Source: G963675935 sp963719005 (lineage in GTDB: Bacteria; Planctomycetota; Planctomycetia; Pirellulales; Thermoguttaceae). From it: DNA of 64,000 nt. The DNA lies in assembly GCA_963719005.1 (NCBI GenBank), contig CAVRAR010000007.1, positions 1-64,000 on the forward strand. The letters are read 5' to 3'. Shown piece by piece: positions 51,652 to 59,506 of this stretch (the first letter of the stretch is position 1; the number at the start of each line of letters is the position of its first letter). Position numbers and translations under genes: made by a program. A model generated the notes under the pieces. It saw only the letters and a list, made by a program, of their open reading frames with translations, was not told the DNA's origin and ran no database searches.

Positions 51652-52659
51652 CTACAGTTCGATCCGCCGCCCCTCTTCGTGGCTCTGCCGGCCGACTTGC
51701 ACGACTCGCAACGCCAGACAGGCGTCTTCCAGATCGCCGCTGCGGCGAACCAGGCTCGTCACCGATCGGTAGAACTGCGTCAGCAGCCGCTCGCCGATGG
51801 GCCGCTCGCTCTCCAACGATTCCTGGTGCCGGCCGGCTTCATCGAACCAGACCAGCGTCGTCGGCAAGTCCACAAACGCAATCCCGCGTGAGCACGACAC
51901 TTGAAGCTCGGCCAGCGGGTGGTAAGAGATCGCCTCCTGCCACTTCGGCGGAACGTAGCGGCCGCTGCTGATCTGGGCGACCGCGCCCGTGCCGGGCTCG
52001 CCACGCGGCGAAAAATCGACGCTCAACACGCGATAGTCTTCGGTCATCTTGTCGCCGGAGCGATGGATAAACCCAGTGACCAACGTCGGCTCGTGATCCA
52101 CGACGTAGTGGCACCAATCCACTTGCCCGATAGCATATCGAAACGTCGGCGACGGCACGCCGGTGATAGCAGCCGCCGCGGGAGACGCCTCGGGCACGGA
52201 GCGTTGGTGGCAGAAAACCAGCCGAGGCTCGCCAAGCTGCGTGGCGATCAGTTCCTTCAGGCGAATGGTAGCCGGGGCCTGCCGCTTGGGGAATTCGGCC
52301 ATGAAGGCTATGCCCGCCGCTTCCACGCGACCCTTGATCGATTCGGCCTCCTCGGCGTCAAGGTCCAGTCCGACCGCACAGTAGATGGCCTTGCCCGACT
52401 CACATGCCGCCAGGATCGGCAGCGCCCGAAACCATTGGGGGGAGAGCACGAGCACAGCGTCGATGTCTTCGCGTTGGACCAGCACATGGTAGCCATCGAC
52501 CGCCTCGGCGTGGAACTCGGCGGCTGCCTGTTCGGCGCGATGCCGCACCGGGTCGCACACCGCGCGGACCTCAAAGCGGTCGGCCAGCGCCCGCAATGCG
52601 GGGGCATGTCGCACCTGCCAGAAATCGCCGAGGCCGATCAGGCCAACGCGGATTTTCAT
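51652..52659 (-). CDS. Gfo/Idh/MocA-family oxidoreductase
   Basis: The 335-residue protein has the N-terminal Rossmann motif RVGLIGLGDFWQVRHAPALR and a conserved domain-linking region with AGIAFMAEFPKRQAPATIRL (the EKP-type Lys region is FPKR). A beta-rich substrate-binding domain follows. Substrate and cofactor specificity cannot be determined. It is convergent with the toxin gene and probably monocistronic. Confidence 0.88.
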   Translation of the reverse strand: MKIRVGLIGLGDFWQVRHAPALRALADRFEVRAVCDPVRHRAEQAAAEFHAEAVDGYHVLVQREDIDAVLVLSPQWFRALPILAACESGKAIYCAVGLDLDAEEAESIKGRVEAAGIAFMAEFPKRQAPATIRLKELIATQLGEPRLVFCHQRSVPEASPAAAAITGVPSPTFRYAIGQVDWCHYVVDHEPTLVTGFIHRSGDKMTEDYRVLSVDFSPRGEPGTGAVAQISSGRYVPPKWQEAISYHPLAELQVSCSRGIAFVDLPTTLVWFDEAGRHQESLESERPIGERLLTQFYRSVTSLVRRSGDLEDACLALRVVQVGRQSHEEGRRIEL

Positions 52660-53027
52660 GGTATGAACCTCTGCACTCGACTATATCGACATCGCCACTC
52701 CCATTCACCATTCTTCCTTTTCCTCCCCGTTTTACAAGTGCCGCGAATGCTTCCGCAACAAGAGGAGTAAAGAAAAAAACCCATTTTCGACAATCGGCAA
52801 ACTTTACGCGACCCCACTTGTCATTTCATTTAACCCGGTTACACTAGGAAGCTCCCTGAGGGCACGACTCAGTTGGCGTCAACATCGAGTTGGCACGACA
52901 CTCTGGAGTACGCAGCGCGATTGATGGTTGTTTTTTGCCGCCCTCAGGCGAGAGTGCTACCGGCACCATCGACCCAGTTTTTTCCCACCCAGCGCGCCCA
53001 GCTTCCTTGAACACAAGAGGTTCCCCT
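52660..53027. other. Intergenic region
   Basis: About 370 bp between divergent genes with no supportable gene. It probably holds the promoters of the oxidoreductase (minus) and thioredoxin-like (plus) genes; I see no strong consensus promoter. Confidence 0.5.
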
Positions 53028-53597
53028 GTGACTACCATGCTCTGTGCTACTATTCTGCAAGCTGCCTTGCTCGTTTCCGGCGCCGATGCGACGCCTGCCG
53101 CTGCCAAAGCGACGCCCGCCGCTGCGAAAGCGACGCCCGCCGCCAAAGCGACGCCTCCCGCCGCCAAAGCGAAGCCTGCCGCCGCCAAGGCGATGGCTAC
53201 CCCCGAAACGTACTCGGCTGCCCGCCAGGACACTGCCAAGACCGGCAAACCGATGGTCATTATGGTCAGCACCGACTGGTGCCCGCCATGCCAGGTAATG
53301 AAGAGGACGATTTTGCCGCGTGTCCGCGCGCATGGACTGCTCCGCAAGGTCGCTTTCGCCCGCGTCAATCCCGATCAAGACGCCGAGTTGGCGAACCAGA
53401 TTACCGGCGGCGGCCCGATCCCCCAGTTGGTCATGTTCCGCAAGACATCGAAGGGTTGGGTGCGCAAAACGCTCATCGGCGGCCAGAGCGTCGAAACCGT
53501 CGAGGAGTTCATCAACGAAGGGCTCGCAATGGATCGGGCGGAGAAGAAGGCCGGAAAGAAAACCGCCACCGAAGACAAGTCGTCCAAGCACGGGTAG
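53028..53597 (+). CDS. Exported thioredoxin-like protein with Ala/Lys-rich repeat linker
   Basis: The 189-residue protein most likely starts at GTG 53028, seven bases after an AAGAGG site; ATG 53037 is a poorer alternative. A short hydrophobic leader (TTMLCATILQAALLVSG) is followed by a perfect-to-near tandem TPAAAKA-type repeat (residues ~22-55, five to six units) and a thioredoxin domain with the redox motif DWCPPCQVMK. The cis-Pro region (GGGPIPQLVMF) and a Lys-rich tail follow. It is likely a periplasmic thiol oxidoreductase. Confidence 0.85.
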   Translation: MTTMLCATILQAALLVSGADATPAAAKATPAAAKATPAAKATPPAAKAKPAAAKAMATPETYSAARQDTAKTGKPMVIMVSTDWCPPCQVMKRTILPRVRAHGLLRKVAFARVNPDQDAELANQITGGGPIPQLVMFRKTSKGWVRKTLIGGQSVETVEEFINEGLAMDRAEKKAGKKTATEDKSSKHG

Positions 53598-53637
53598 CTC
53601 AGCCTAGCACCGTGTGAAAAACGGTACAGCCTAATAC

Positions 53638-53696
53638 GTAGGGCGGACTTCAGTCCGCCTTGCGTGTTTTGCAGGCGGACTAAAGTCCGCCCTACG
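53638..53696. repeat. Dispersed paired palindrome, family B (copy 3)
   Basis: Arms GTAGGGCGGACTTCAGTCC... and ...GGCGGACTAAAGTCCGCCC around a ~14-nt core, between two convergent genes. It matches 14611-14666. Confidence 0.8.
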
Positions 53697-53717
53697 TGGG
53701 CCCAAATCGCCATCGGC

Positions 53718-54278
53718 TCACAGATAGTCGCCGAACAACTCCCGGCTGGGCCGCGGAATGACGATCTCCGAAACCAGCAGGCCGCGGCCGCGCACCTCCT
53801 CGGCGGCCACCTGAACGCCCGCCCGGACGTCGGCCACGGTGCCGGTCATCAGGCAGAGCCCCTTGCCGCCGAGCGCCATGGCCACGTGGATGCGGAAGAG
53901 GGTGACGCGGGCGGCCTTGACGGCGGCGTCGGCCGCGGCAATCACACTGACGCCGCTGAAGGTCTCGATCACGCCCAAGGCGCCGGCGTCCTCGGGCCCC
54001 AGCACGACCGACTGCCCCAAGGCTTGAAACACCGCCGGGTGGACGTTCGGAATGATCAGGTGATCGATGATCGAATCGCCGGTGCCGGCCAGACCGGCCC
54101 TGACGGCGGTCTCCACGTCGCTGACCGACCCGCCGATGACGATCAGGTACTTGCCGGAACAGATCGTCCGGGCGATCAGAATCTCGACCGATGCCGCCTT
54201 GAGCATGTCGTCTTCGATCTGATAGCCGATGCCGATGCTGGAGAGTTCAATCGCGCCAATCGCCTTAGGGGTGGCCAT
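53718..54278 (-). CDS. pduT: Tandem BMC-domain shell protein, PduT type
   Basis: The 186-residue protein carries two BMC domains in tandem (residues ~4-88 and ~98-182), the BMC-T (trimer) architecture. Strong similarity to PduT is seen in AIGAIELSSIGIGYQIEDDM, NVHPAVFQALGQSV, LGVIETFSGVSVIAAADAAV and IPRPSRELF. The Cys in ICSGKYLIVIGG lies where PduT coordinates its Fe-S cluster at the trimer pore. It should form a shell facet with an electron-conducting pore. The partner pduS is encoded upstream. Confidence 0.9.
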   Translation of the reverse strand: MATPKAIGAIELSSIGIGYQIEDDMLKAASVEILIARTICSGKYLIVIGGSVSDVETAVRAGLAGTGDSIIDHLIIPNVHPAVFQALGQSVVLGPEDAGALGVIETFSGVSVIAAADAAVKAARVTLFRIHVAMALGGKGLCLMTGTVADVRAGVQVAAEEVRGRGLLVSEIVIPRPSRELFGDYL

Positions 54279-54283
54279 GTGAG

Positions 54284-54480
54284 GGGTCAGGGGTCAGGGG
54301 TCAGGGACGAAGGTCGAATGGCGAAGCTCGAATGACGAAAGAAGCACGAAATCCAAAATCCAAATGTCGAATTCACCTTCTCTTCGTCATTCGTCATTCG
54401 AGCTTCGTCATTCCTTCGTCATTCGTCATTCGAGCTTCGTCATTCCTTCGTCCTTCGTCATTCGAGCTTCGTCATTTCTT
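54284..54480. repeat. Phrase-like tandem repeat between pduS and pduT
   Basis: Multiple near-identical units of TCATTCGAGCTTCGTCATTC and TCAGGGGTCAGGGGTCAGGG type. It begins just after the pduT start and runs to the pduS stop codon. The same unit types are seen as short arrays at 39241-39331 and 32504-32628. Confidence 0.75.
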
Positions 54481-55809
54481 GTCTCTGTCAATCCACACCA
54501 CACCGCTCTCAATCGCCGTTACGATTCCGCCGATCGAGGCATGAACCGGAGCCCCAAGAGCCGGCTTGCCGTTGGTCGTCGGCGGGCGGCCGATCGTTTG
54601 GCCGATCTTCACGCGATCGCCGACCGCGACCGCCGGCTCGCACGGGGCGCCGACGTGCTGCTTCAGCTTGATGCCGACTCGGTTGGCGGGCAGAAGCGTG
54701 TCGTTGATCGGCCCGACGTTGCGGAATCGGCGCAGGCCGAGTTTCGTCATCAGCCGGCCCATCGGCGCCTTGCGGTTGTCGCTATGCTGTTCCGGCCGTT
54801 TCGGGTTGAACGGCGGCTTTTCCCAACGTTTCTTTTCGGCCGCCAGCCGCCGCTTGTTCTGAGTGCAGACGTTTTTCGGGTCCAAATCCTCGGGGCAGGA
54901 ATAGAGGCTGCACAGGTTGCACTCGCAGCAAAACTGCGTACCGATCACATTCGGCTCGCCGATCAGGTTGAACTCGAGGCTTCGCATGGCGCGGTGCGGC
55001 TCGATGGGATGCCCCAGCAGCCAGCGGGGGCAAAGCTCCGTGCAAAAACTGCACTGGTCGCACGCGCTGCGGCCGATCCGCGTAATCTGCTTCCAATCCT
55101 GCCGGCGGCGGCGCACCACGACGTGATCGTCGGGCAGCACGATGACTCCGCCGGTAGTCTTATCGACCAAGGCGTCGTGGTTCTCTTCGAGATAGCCCAT
55201 CATCACGCCGCCGACGATGTAATTGGCGTCGGGAACCGTCGGCCCGCCGGCCGCCGCGATGCACTGGGCCAGCGTTACGCCCACGGGAACCCGCAATGTC
55301 ACGGGCTCGGCCACCGCGCCGGCTATGGTGAGGTATTTCTCGGTGACGGGGCGATCGGCGGCGCGGGCGACGTTCATCGCCGTCTCGACGTTGATGACCA
55401 CCGCCCCCACTGCAAGCGGAATGCCGCCCGGCGGAATCACGCGGTGCAGTACGTCGTAGACCAGGATGAACTCATCGCCAGCGGGGTAAGCGTCGCGCAG
55501 CGGGGCCACATCCATGCTCTTGGGCAGCCGCGCCTGCAACAGATCGATCACATCGACGTACTTCTCCTTGATGCCGACCACGCCGCGTGCCGCCCCAACC
55601 AGCCGCATGGCGACGGCGGTGCCTTCCGCCACCTCGTCGGCGTAGGCCCGGAGCACCTCTTTGTCCTTATGTAGCAGGGGCTCGCACTCGGCGGCATTGA
55701 TCAGAACGGTGTCGGCCTTGGCGGCGAGCTTGACGTGCGTGGGGAAGCCCGCACCTCCAGCCCCCACCACCCCCGCCTCGAAGATCGCTTCAACGTTGAC
55801 GTCAGACAT
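54472..55809 (-). CDS. pduS: PduS-like Fe-S/flavin oxidoreductase (cobalamin reductase type)
   Basis: The 445-residue protein is an RnfC-like electron-transfer protein. The N-terminal NADH/FMN-binding motif is AGVVGAGGAGFPTHVKLAAK, and a SLBB-like segment follows (VTLRVPVGVTLAQCIAAAGG). Two [4Fe-4S] motifs are present: CDQCSFCTELCP and CECNLCSLYSCP. A biotinyl-like tail (KQHVGAPCEPAVAVGDRVKI) completes the family layout. PduS partners PduT at the microcompartment shell to recycle redox cofactors. Only this pair is present here; no other shell or enzyme gene is in the window. Confidence 0.92.
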   Translation of the reverse strand: MSDVNVEAIFEAGVVGAGGAGFPTHVKLAAKADTVLINAAECEPLLHKDKEVLRAYADEVAEGTAVAMRLVGAARGVVGIKEKYVDVIDLLQARLPKSMDVAPLRDAYPAGDEFILVYDVLHRVIPPGGIPLAVGAVVINVETAMNVARAADRPVTEKYLTIAGAVAEPVTLRVPVGVTLAQCIAAAGGPTVPDANYIVGGVMMGYLEENHDALVDKTTGGVIVLPDDHVVVRRRRQDWKQITRIGRSACDQCSFCTELCPRWLLGHPIEPHRAMRSLEFNLIGEPNVIGTQFCCECNLCSLYSCPEDLDPKNVCTQNKRRLAAEKKRWEKPPFNPKRPEQHSDNRKAPMGRLMTKLGLRRFRNVGPINDTLLPANRVGIKLKQHVGAPCEPAVAVGDRVKIGQTIGRPPTTNGKPALGAPVHASIGGIVTAIESGVVWIDRDKK

Positions 55810-56355
55810 GGGGCTCCTCGAAGACTTACGCGAATCTTACTACTATACCACGTTTCGCTGCCAAGAACCAACACCTTTTGGCCGCCGGGCGCAGTAACGG
55901 ATTATGGCGTTCTGTCGCAGGGGTTCTTTCCGGCGGCCTTGTAATTGTTGCTTGTTTCAGGAGTTTTTTCGGTTTTTCCTACCGCTTTGCGTTTGAGAAA
56001 AAAGGAAGAAGAAATTCGGGCGGCGGCGCGCTTCGGCAGCGCCGACTCGCTTGCGAGCGCGCTTTCTTGGGACGGGCGCGGAAGAACGCGGTGTTTGGAT
56101 GTAGCGGGTACTTGCGTCTGCCAAAAGAACTGGCCGCCGGACGGGACAGGTGGTCTTCCACGTGGTTGCCGGCCATTTACCCTGTCCGCAGGGCGGCGAA
56201 GGAGCAACGCTTCGCTCGCTCGGGATTAGCCGAGACGGATGGGGCGGTGGAAGGTCTGTTGACCGTAAGCGGGGCTCCGACGCGAGGTTGTCGCTGGGGA
56301 GGTTCTTTTCTTTCGCCGGTCTGGCGTCCTTTGTTTGCGCGTTTCGGAGTTGGAA
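55810..56355. other. Non-coding stretch upstream of pduS and left of the IS3 element
   Basis: About 545 bp in which I see no supportable gene. It probably holds the pduS promoter near its left end. Its right boundary is the left inverted repeat of the IS3 element. Confidence 0.5.
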
Positions 56356-56428
56356 TGTCTTGAACCAATTGGAAATGGAAATTCTCGGTCGCCTGGGTTA
56401 GAATCTTCCCCCAGACGAGGAGAATTTC

Positions 56429-56779
56429 ATGAGTGGACAACGACGACATTTCGGCACGGACCAGAAGGCTGCCATTCTCAAGAGGTATCTGGTCGATAAA
56501 GTGCCCATCTCGGACCTCTGCGACGAGTACGGCATCAAGCCGAACCAAATCTACGCCTGGCAGAAAATCCTGTTCGACAACGCGCCGGCCGCCTTTCACC
56601 CGGTCGCCAAACGCGAGGCCAGGAGGCTTTCCGCCCAGGAGGAGGAAGTCGCCCGACTGCGGGCCAAGCTCGTTCAGAAGAACGAGGTCATCTCCGAACT
56701 GATGGAGGAGAACGTCCGCGCAAAAAAGAGAATGGGGAACTCTAAACGGACGTTGGGTTCCCCACGACACTCGCGATGA
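56429..56779 (+). CDS. IS3-family OrfA
   Basis: The 116-residue protein has an HTH (FGTDQKAAILKRYLVDKVPI, DLCDEYGIKPNQIYAWQK) and then a leucine-zipper-like helix (LSAQEEEVARLRAKLVQKNE). GAGGAGAA precedes the ATG. A slippery run A AAA AAG is in phase at 56722-56728. A -1 shift there gives the sequence KKENGEL and a stop at 56743-56745, which looks like the normal OrfA end; without it OrfA reads on to 56779. The run may have lost an A in this sequence. Confidence 0.88.
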   Translation: MSGQRRHFGTDQKAAILKRYLVDKVPISDLCDEYGIKPNQIYAWQKILFDNAPAAFHPVAKREARRLSAQEEEVARLRAKLVQKNEVISELMEENVRAKKRMGNSKRTLGSPRHSR

Positions 56780-56780
56780 A

Positions 56781-57716
56781 GTGGTCGATTACGTGCGCCG
56801 TTGGAACGAGCGCACGGAGATTCCCGCCAGAAAGTTCGTGGCTTGGCTGGGCATTGGCCAGAGCAAGTTCCACGACTGGAAGGATCGCTACGGCAAGCGG
56901 AACGAACACAACGGCTGGGTGCCGCGCGACTGGTGGCTCGAAGATTGGGAGAAGCAGGCCATCATCCGCTTCTCCTTCGAGTATCCACTGGAAGGCTACC
57001 GGCGTTTGGCGTTCATGATGCTCGACCGCGACGTGGTGGCCGTCAGTCCCAGCAGCGTCTATCGCGTATTGAAGGCGGCGGGCCGCATCGGGCGCTCGAC
57101 GAACAAGCCGTCGAAGAAAGGCACGGGCTTCCAACAGCCGCAAAAACCCCATGAACACTGGCATATCGACATCAGCTACCTCAACATCCACGGCACGTTT
57201 TACTACCTGACGACGATCCTCGACGGCTACAGCCGCTACACCGTGCATTGGGAGATTCGCCGCTCGATGACCGAGCAAGATGAACTGACGATCCTGCAAC
57301 GCGCGCGGGAGAAGTTCCCCAAGGAGACGCCGCGGATCATCAGCGACAATGGGTCGCAGTTTTTGGCGAAGGACTTCAAAGAGTTCATTCGCATCTGCGG
57401 GATGACGCACGTGCGCACCAGCCCGTACTATCCGCAGAGCAACGGCAAACTGGAGCGATTTCACGGGAGCATCAAGGGCGAGTGCCTGCGGCCGGGCACG
57501 CCGATCTCGCTGGAGGATGCCATCCGCATTGTGGCTCGTTACGTGGAGCACTACAACGAGGTGCGATTGCACAGCGCGATTGGCTATGTGGCGCCGGCGG
57601 ACAAATTGGCGGGCCGTGAGGCGGAGATCTTCGCAGCCCGCGATCGCAAACTGACGGAGGCCCGCGAGCGTAGAAAGGAGCAGCGAGAGGCGGCCCGTTT
57701 GCGGACGGTTGCCTGA
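56781..57716 (+). CDS. IS3-family OrfB transposase
   Basis: The 311-residue integrase-core protein has the DDE catalytic triad: Asp in HWHIDISYLNIHG, Asp in IISDNGSQFLAKDF and Glu in SNGKLERFHGSIKGE, with the 35-residue spacing typical of IS3. The upstream frame is open and contains GTLNGRWVPHDTRDEVV, so in vivo it is probably expressed as an OrfAB fusion by frameshifting. The GTG start at 56781 is only nominal. Confidence 0.93.
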   Translation: MVDYVRRWNERTEIPARKFVAWLGIGQSKFHDWKDRYGKRNEHNGWVPRDWWLEDWEKQAIIRFSFEYPLEGYRRLAFMMLDRDVVAVSPSSVYRVLKAAGRIGRSTNKPSKKGTGFQQPQKPHEHWHIDISYLNIHGTFYYLTTILDGYSRYTVHWEIRRSMTEQDELTILQRAREKFPKETPRIISDNGSQFLAKDFKEFIRICGMTHVRTSPYYPQSNGKLERFHGSIKGECLRPGTPISLEDAIRIVARYVEHYNEVRLHSAIGYVAPADKLAGREAEIFAARDRKLTEARERRKEQREAARLRTVA

Positions 57717-57891
57717 TCGAAAGAAGGACGTTACGATGAGAGACGACCTGGGCGGAGGATAGGGCTCCGGTGGGAACCGACCCGAGCGCCGCCCCAGGGG
57801 TTGTGAGCGAGGTCCGGGCGGTGGTTCTGCTGCCGCCCACCTCCCTCGCTTACAACACCAAAGCGAAAAATCCAAGCACTACCAACCAACT

Positions 57892-59028
57892 TCAACACCC
57901 GGACGATCCTAGCAAGCCAATCGAAGTTTCCATTTCACGCTGAACCAAGACAACACCTACGGCTTTCATTAGGTCACGAATGGCAACACTGACTGGGTTA
58001 GCCGTGCCCCGCGTAAGCCACGGCCTGCCGCGAGTGGTAACAAACACCAGTTTGGCTGCTTCGTCTTGCCGTGGCTTCGGGCGTTCCGCTATGGCGGTGC
58101 GAAGGGCTGCCACGGTTTCCGACCAGAGAGGGCAACGTCGGGCAATGCCTGTTTTTGGGCGGGGGAAGTTTGCCCAGCCGGTTTCCAAGTCGAAGGCGGA
58201 TAAGGGCAGGTCGGCGCAATCCTTGTTGTTGAAACCGCAGTTGATGCCGAGCAGCACCATTGCCCGAAGAGCCGGATTCGCTTTCAGTGTGACGGTTTCC
58301 GGCTTGCCGGTCTTCTCATCCTTGCGGCCGGTTGCAACCTCTTTCCCTTCGAGGGCGTCAAGTATGCGTCGCAACTCGGCGGCTTCCAACATCCGTTCGC
58401 CGTTCTTGGCCCGGTGTCGCCGCAGCACACTGGCCGAAGGCTTCTTAAACTGCGGGCCATAGCGAATCGGCTTGTCGATCAGGCCAGCTTCGTAGCCGTA
58501 CTTGAACACGGTTCGCACCTTCTGCACTTCGTTGCCGAGCCGAACCGGCCCCCACCGCTTCGCCATTTCGTCCCGCAGCCTCTCGAAGTCGTCTGCGGCT
58601 AGATCATCGACGAGTCGATCCTTGCCGAACGCGGCAACCAGCAAGACGGCCGTGGCTTTGTATTCGTCAAATGTGCGGCCGGTGACTTCGCCTGCTTCCC
58701 GCTGCCGCAACTTGGCCGTCAGGAATCTGTTAGACAACTCTGCGACCGTCAGGCCCTCACCCTTAATGCGGGGAGTCCTGCCGGCGTGCAAATCATCAGC
58801 CTGGGCCTTGTAGAGTTCAAGGGCGGCTTGCCAGCCGTCGCCCTCGATCCGCGTCATACTACCCTTTACTACCTTTCCCCAGCGGCCGAAGTAGTGAACG
58901 CGGCCTCGAATCTTCTTCTCCCAAACCCCGCTGGGGTGCGGCGTCAGCGGGAAATCGGCGTAGGGCTTTTTTGGCCGATCCGACGCATCTACTTTACGAG
59001 GCGTGTTTTTGCGGGTAGACTTGCTCAT
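57892..59028 (-). pseudogene. Truncated tyrosine-recombinase-like (phage integrase family) gene
   Basis: The 378-residue frame starts MSKSTRKNTPRKVD with GGAGGTG upstream. It contains the N-terminal SAM-like arm (LSNRFLTAKLRQREAGEVTG) and most of the catalytic domain (LRRILDALEGKEVATGRKDE, MVLLGINCGFNNKDCADLPL, LVFVTTRGRPWLTRGTANPV). It diverges after DLMKAVG at about 57950, exactly where the IS3 element ends, so the His-x-x-Arg and Tyr catalytic boxes are missing. It is inactive as read. The usual Arg of box I is also absent (INCGFN), a feature shared with the intact relative at 59507. Confidence 0.85.
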
Positions 59029-59197
59029 GCGTCACCTCCGATACTCTAGTAGGGTTGTGGGTGGCGTCGCCTTCGGCGGTCGCAACCCGCCGAGGGCAAC
59101 TTTACTACCTGAATGACGAAAAGTAGTATAAACGGTAGTAATGCGAAAGTAAAGCCCTGGCCAAGAAAAGACGTAAACCTTTATGGCGCAAGGCTTT

Positions 59198-59284
59198 GGA
59201 GAGGTGGCTGAGTGGTCGAAAGCGCCGGTTTGCTAAACCGGTGGGTGGGAAACTGCCCCGCAGGTTCGAATCCTGTCCTCTCCG
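59198..59284 (+). tRNA. tRNA-Ser (GCT anticodon)
   Basis: An 87-nt tRNA: acceptor stem GGAGAGG pairs with CCTCTCC, with discriminator G. The anticodon stem-loop is CCGGTTTGCTAAACCGG with anticodon GCT (codons AGC/AGU). A long variable arm (GTGGGTGGGAAACTGCCCCGC) is present as in serine tRNAs, and the T-loop is GGTTCGAATCC. CCA is not encoded. Confidence 0.97.
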
Positions 59285-59290
59285 CTTGAA

Positions 59291-59325
59291 AGCCAGTTGT
59301 GCAATCCACGCAACTGGCTTTTCTA
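59291..59325 (+). terminator. Rho-independent terminator downstream of tRNA-Ser
   Basis: The stem AGCCAGTTG / CAACTGGCT (9 bp, 11-nt loop) is followed by TTTTCTATTT, starting 6 bases after the tRNA. Confidence 0.85.
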
Positions 59326-59388
59326 TTTGGACTTACATCTCTTATGTCTGTCCCGCCTCGGATCGCTTTTCTGGCAGATTATCAAAAT

Positions 59389-59467
59389 AGTCCGATAAAA
59401 CGCTCAAAATAAGTCCGATTACGGCTTGCCGAAAGTCCGATACCCTGCCTATCATGCCGTATCGGAC
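59389..59467. promoter_or_regulatory. GTCCGAT repeat cluster upstream of the integrase-like gene
   Basis: Three direct copies of AGTCCGAT (59389, 59412 and 59434) are spaced 22-23 bp apart, about two helical turns. An inverted copy (ATCGGAC, 59461-59467) follows, all 40-120 bp before the integrase start. Such spacing suits cooperative binding by a regulator or by integrase arm-domain or excisionase proteins. Confidence 0.55.
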
Positions 59468-59506
59468 ATTCATCTCCAGTAGCCTTGTGGGACATGGGCA
59501 GGTGGC

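Larger units (their letters stand above)
56356..57952 (+). mobile_element. IS3-family element
   Basis: The 1597-bp element is bounded by imperfect inverted repeats that both begin TGTCTTG and share GAAATGGAAA (56356-56381 and 57927-57952; 19 of 26 positions match). It carries orfA and orfB in overlapping frames. No target duplication is visible (GAA left, ACA right), which suggests a deletion or recombination at one end. A truncated integrase gene ends at its right boundary. Confidence 0.8.

Noticed and set aside
54284..54480. Possible CRISPR array between pduS and pduT
   Set aside because: Units are directly repeated without regular spacers of constant length, and no cas genes are present.
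55878..56363. 161-codon plus-strand open frame left of the IS3 element
   Set aside because: Composition is arginine- and glycine-rich as expected of a chance frame in GC-rich DNA, overlapping frames are equally open and there is no domain signal.
59030..59165. TAGTAG/CTACTAC motifs upstream of the truncated integrase as attachment or operator sites
   Set aside because: Spacing and orientation are irregular and the motif is short; not enough to call a site.
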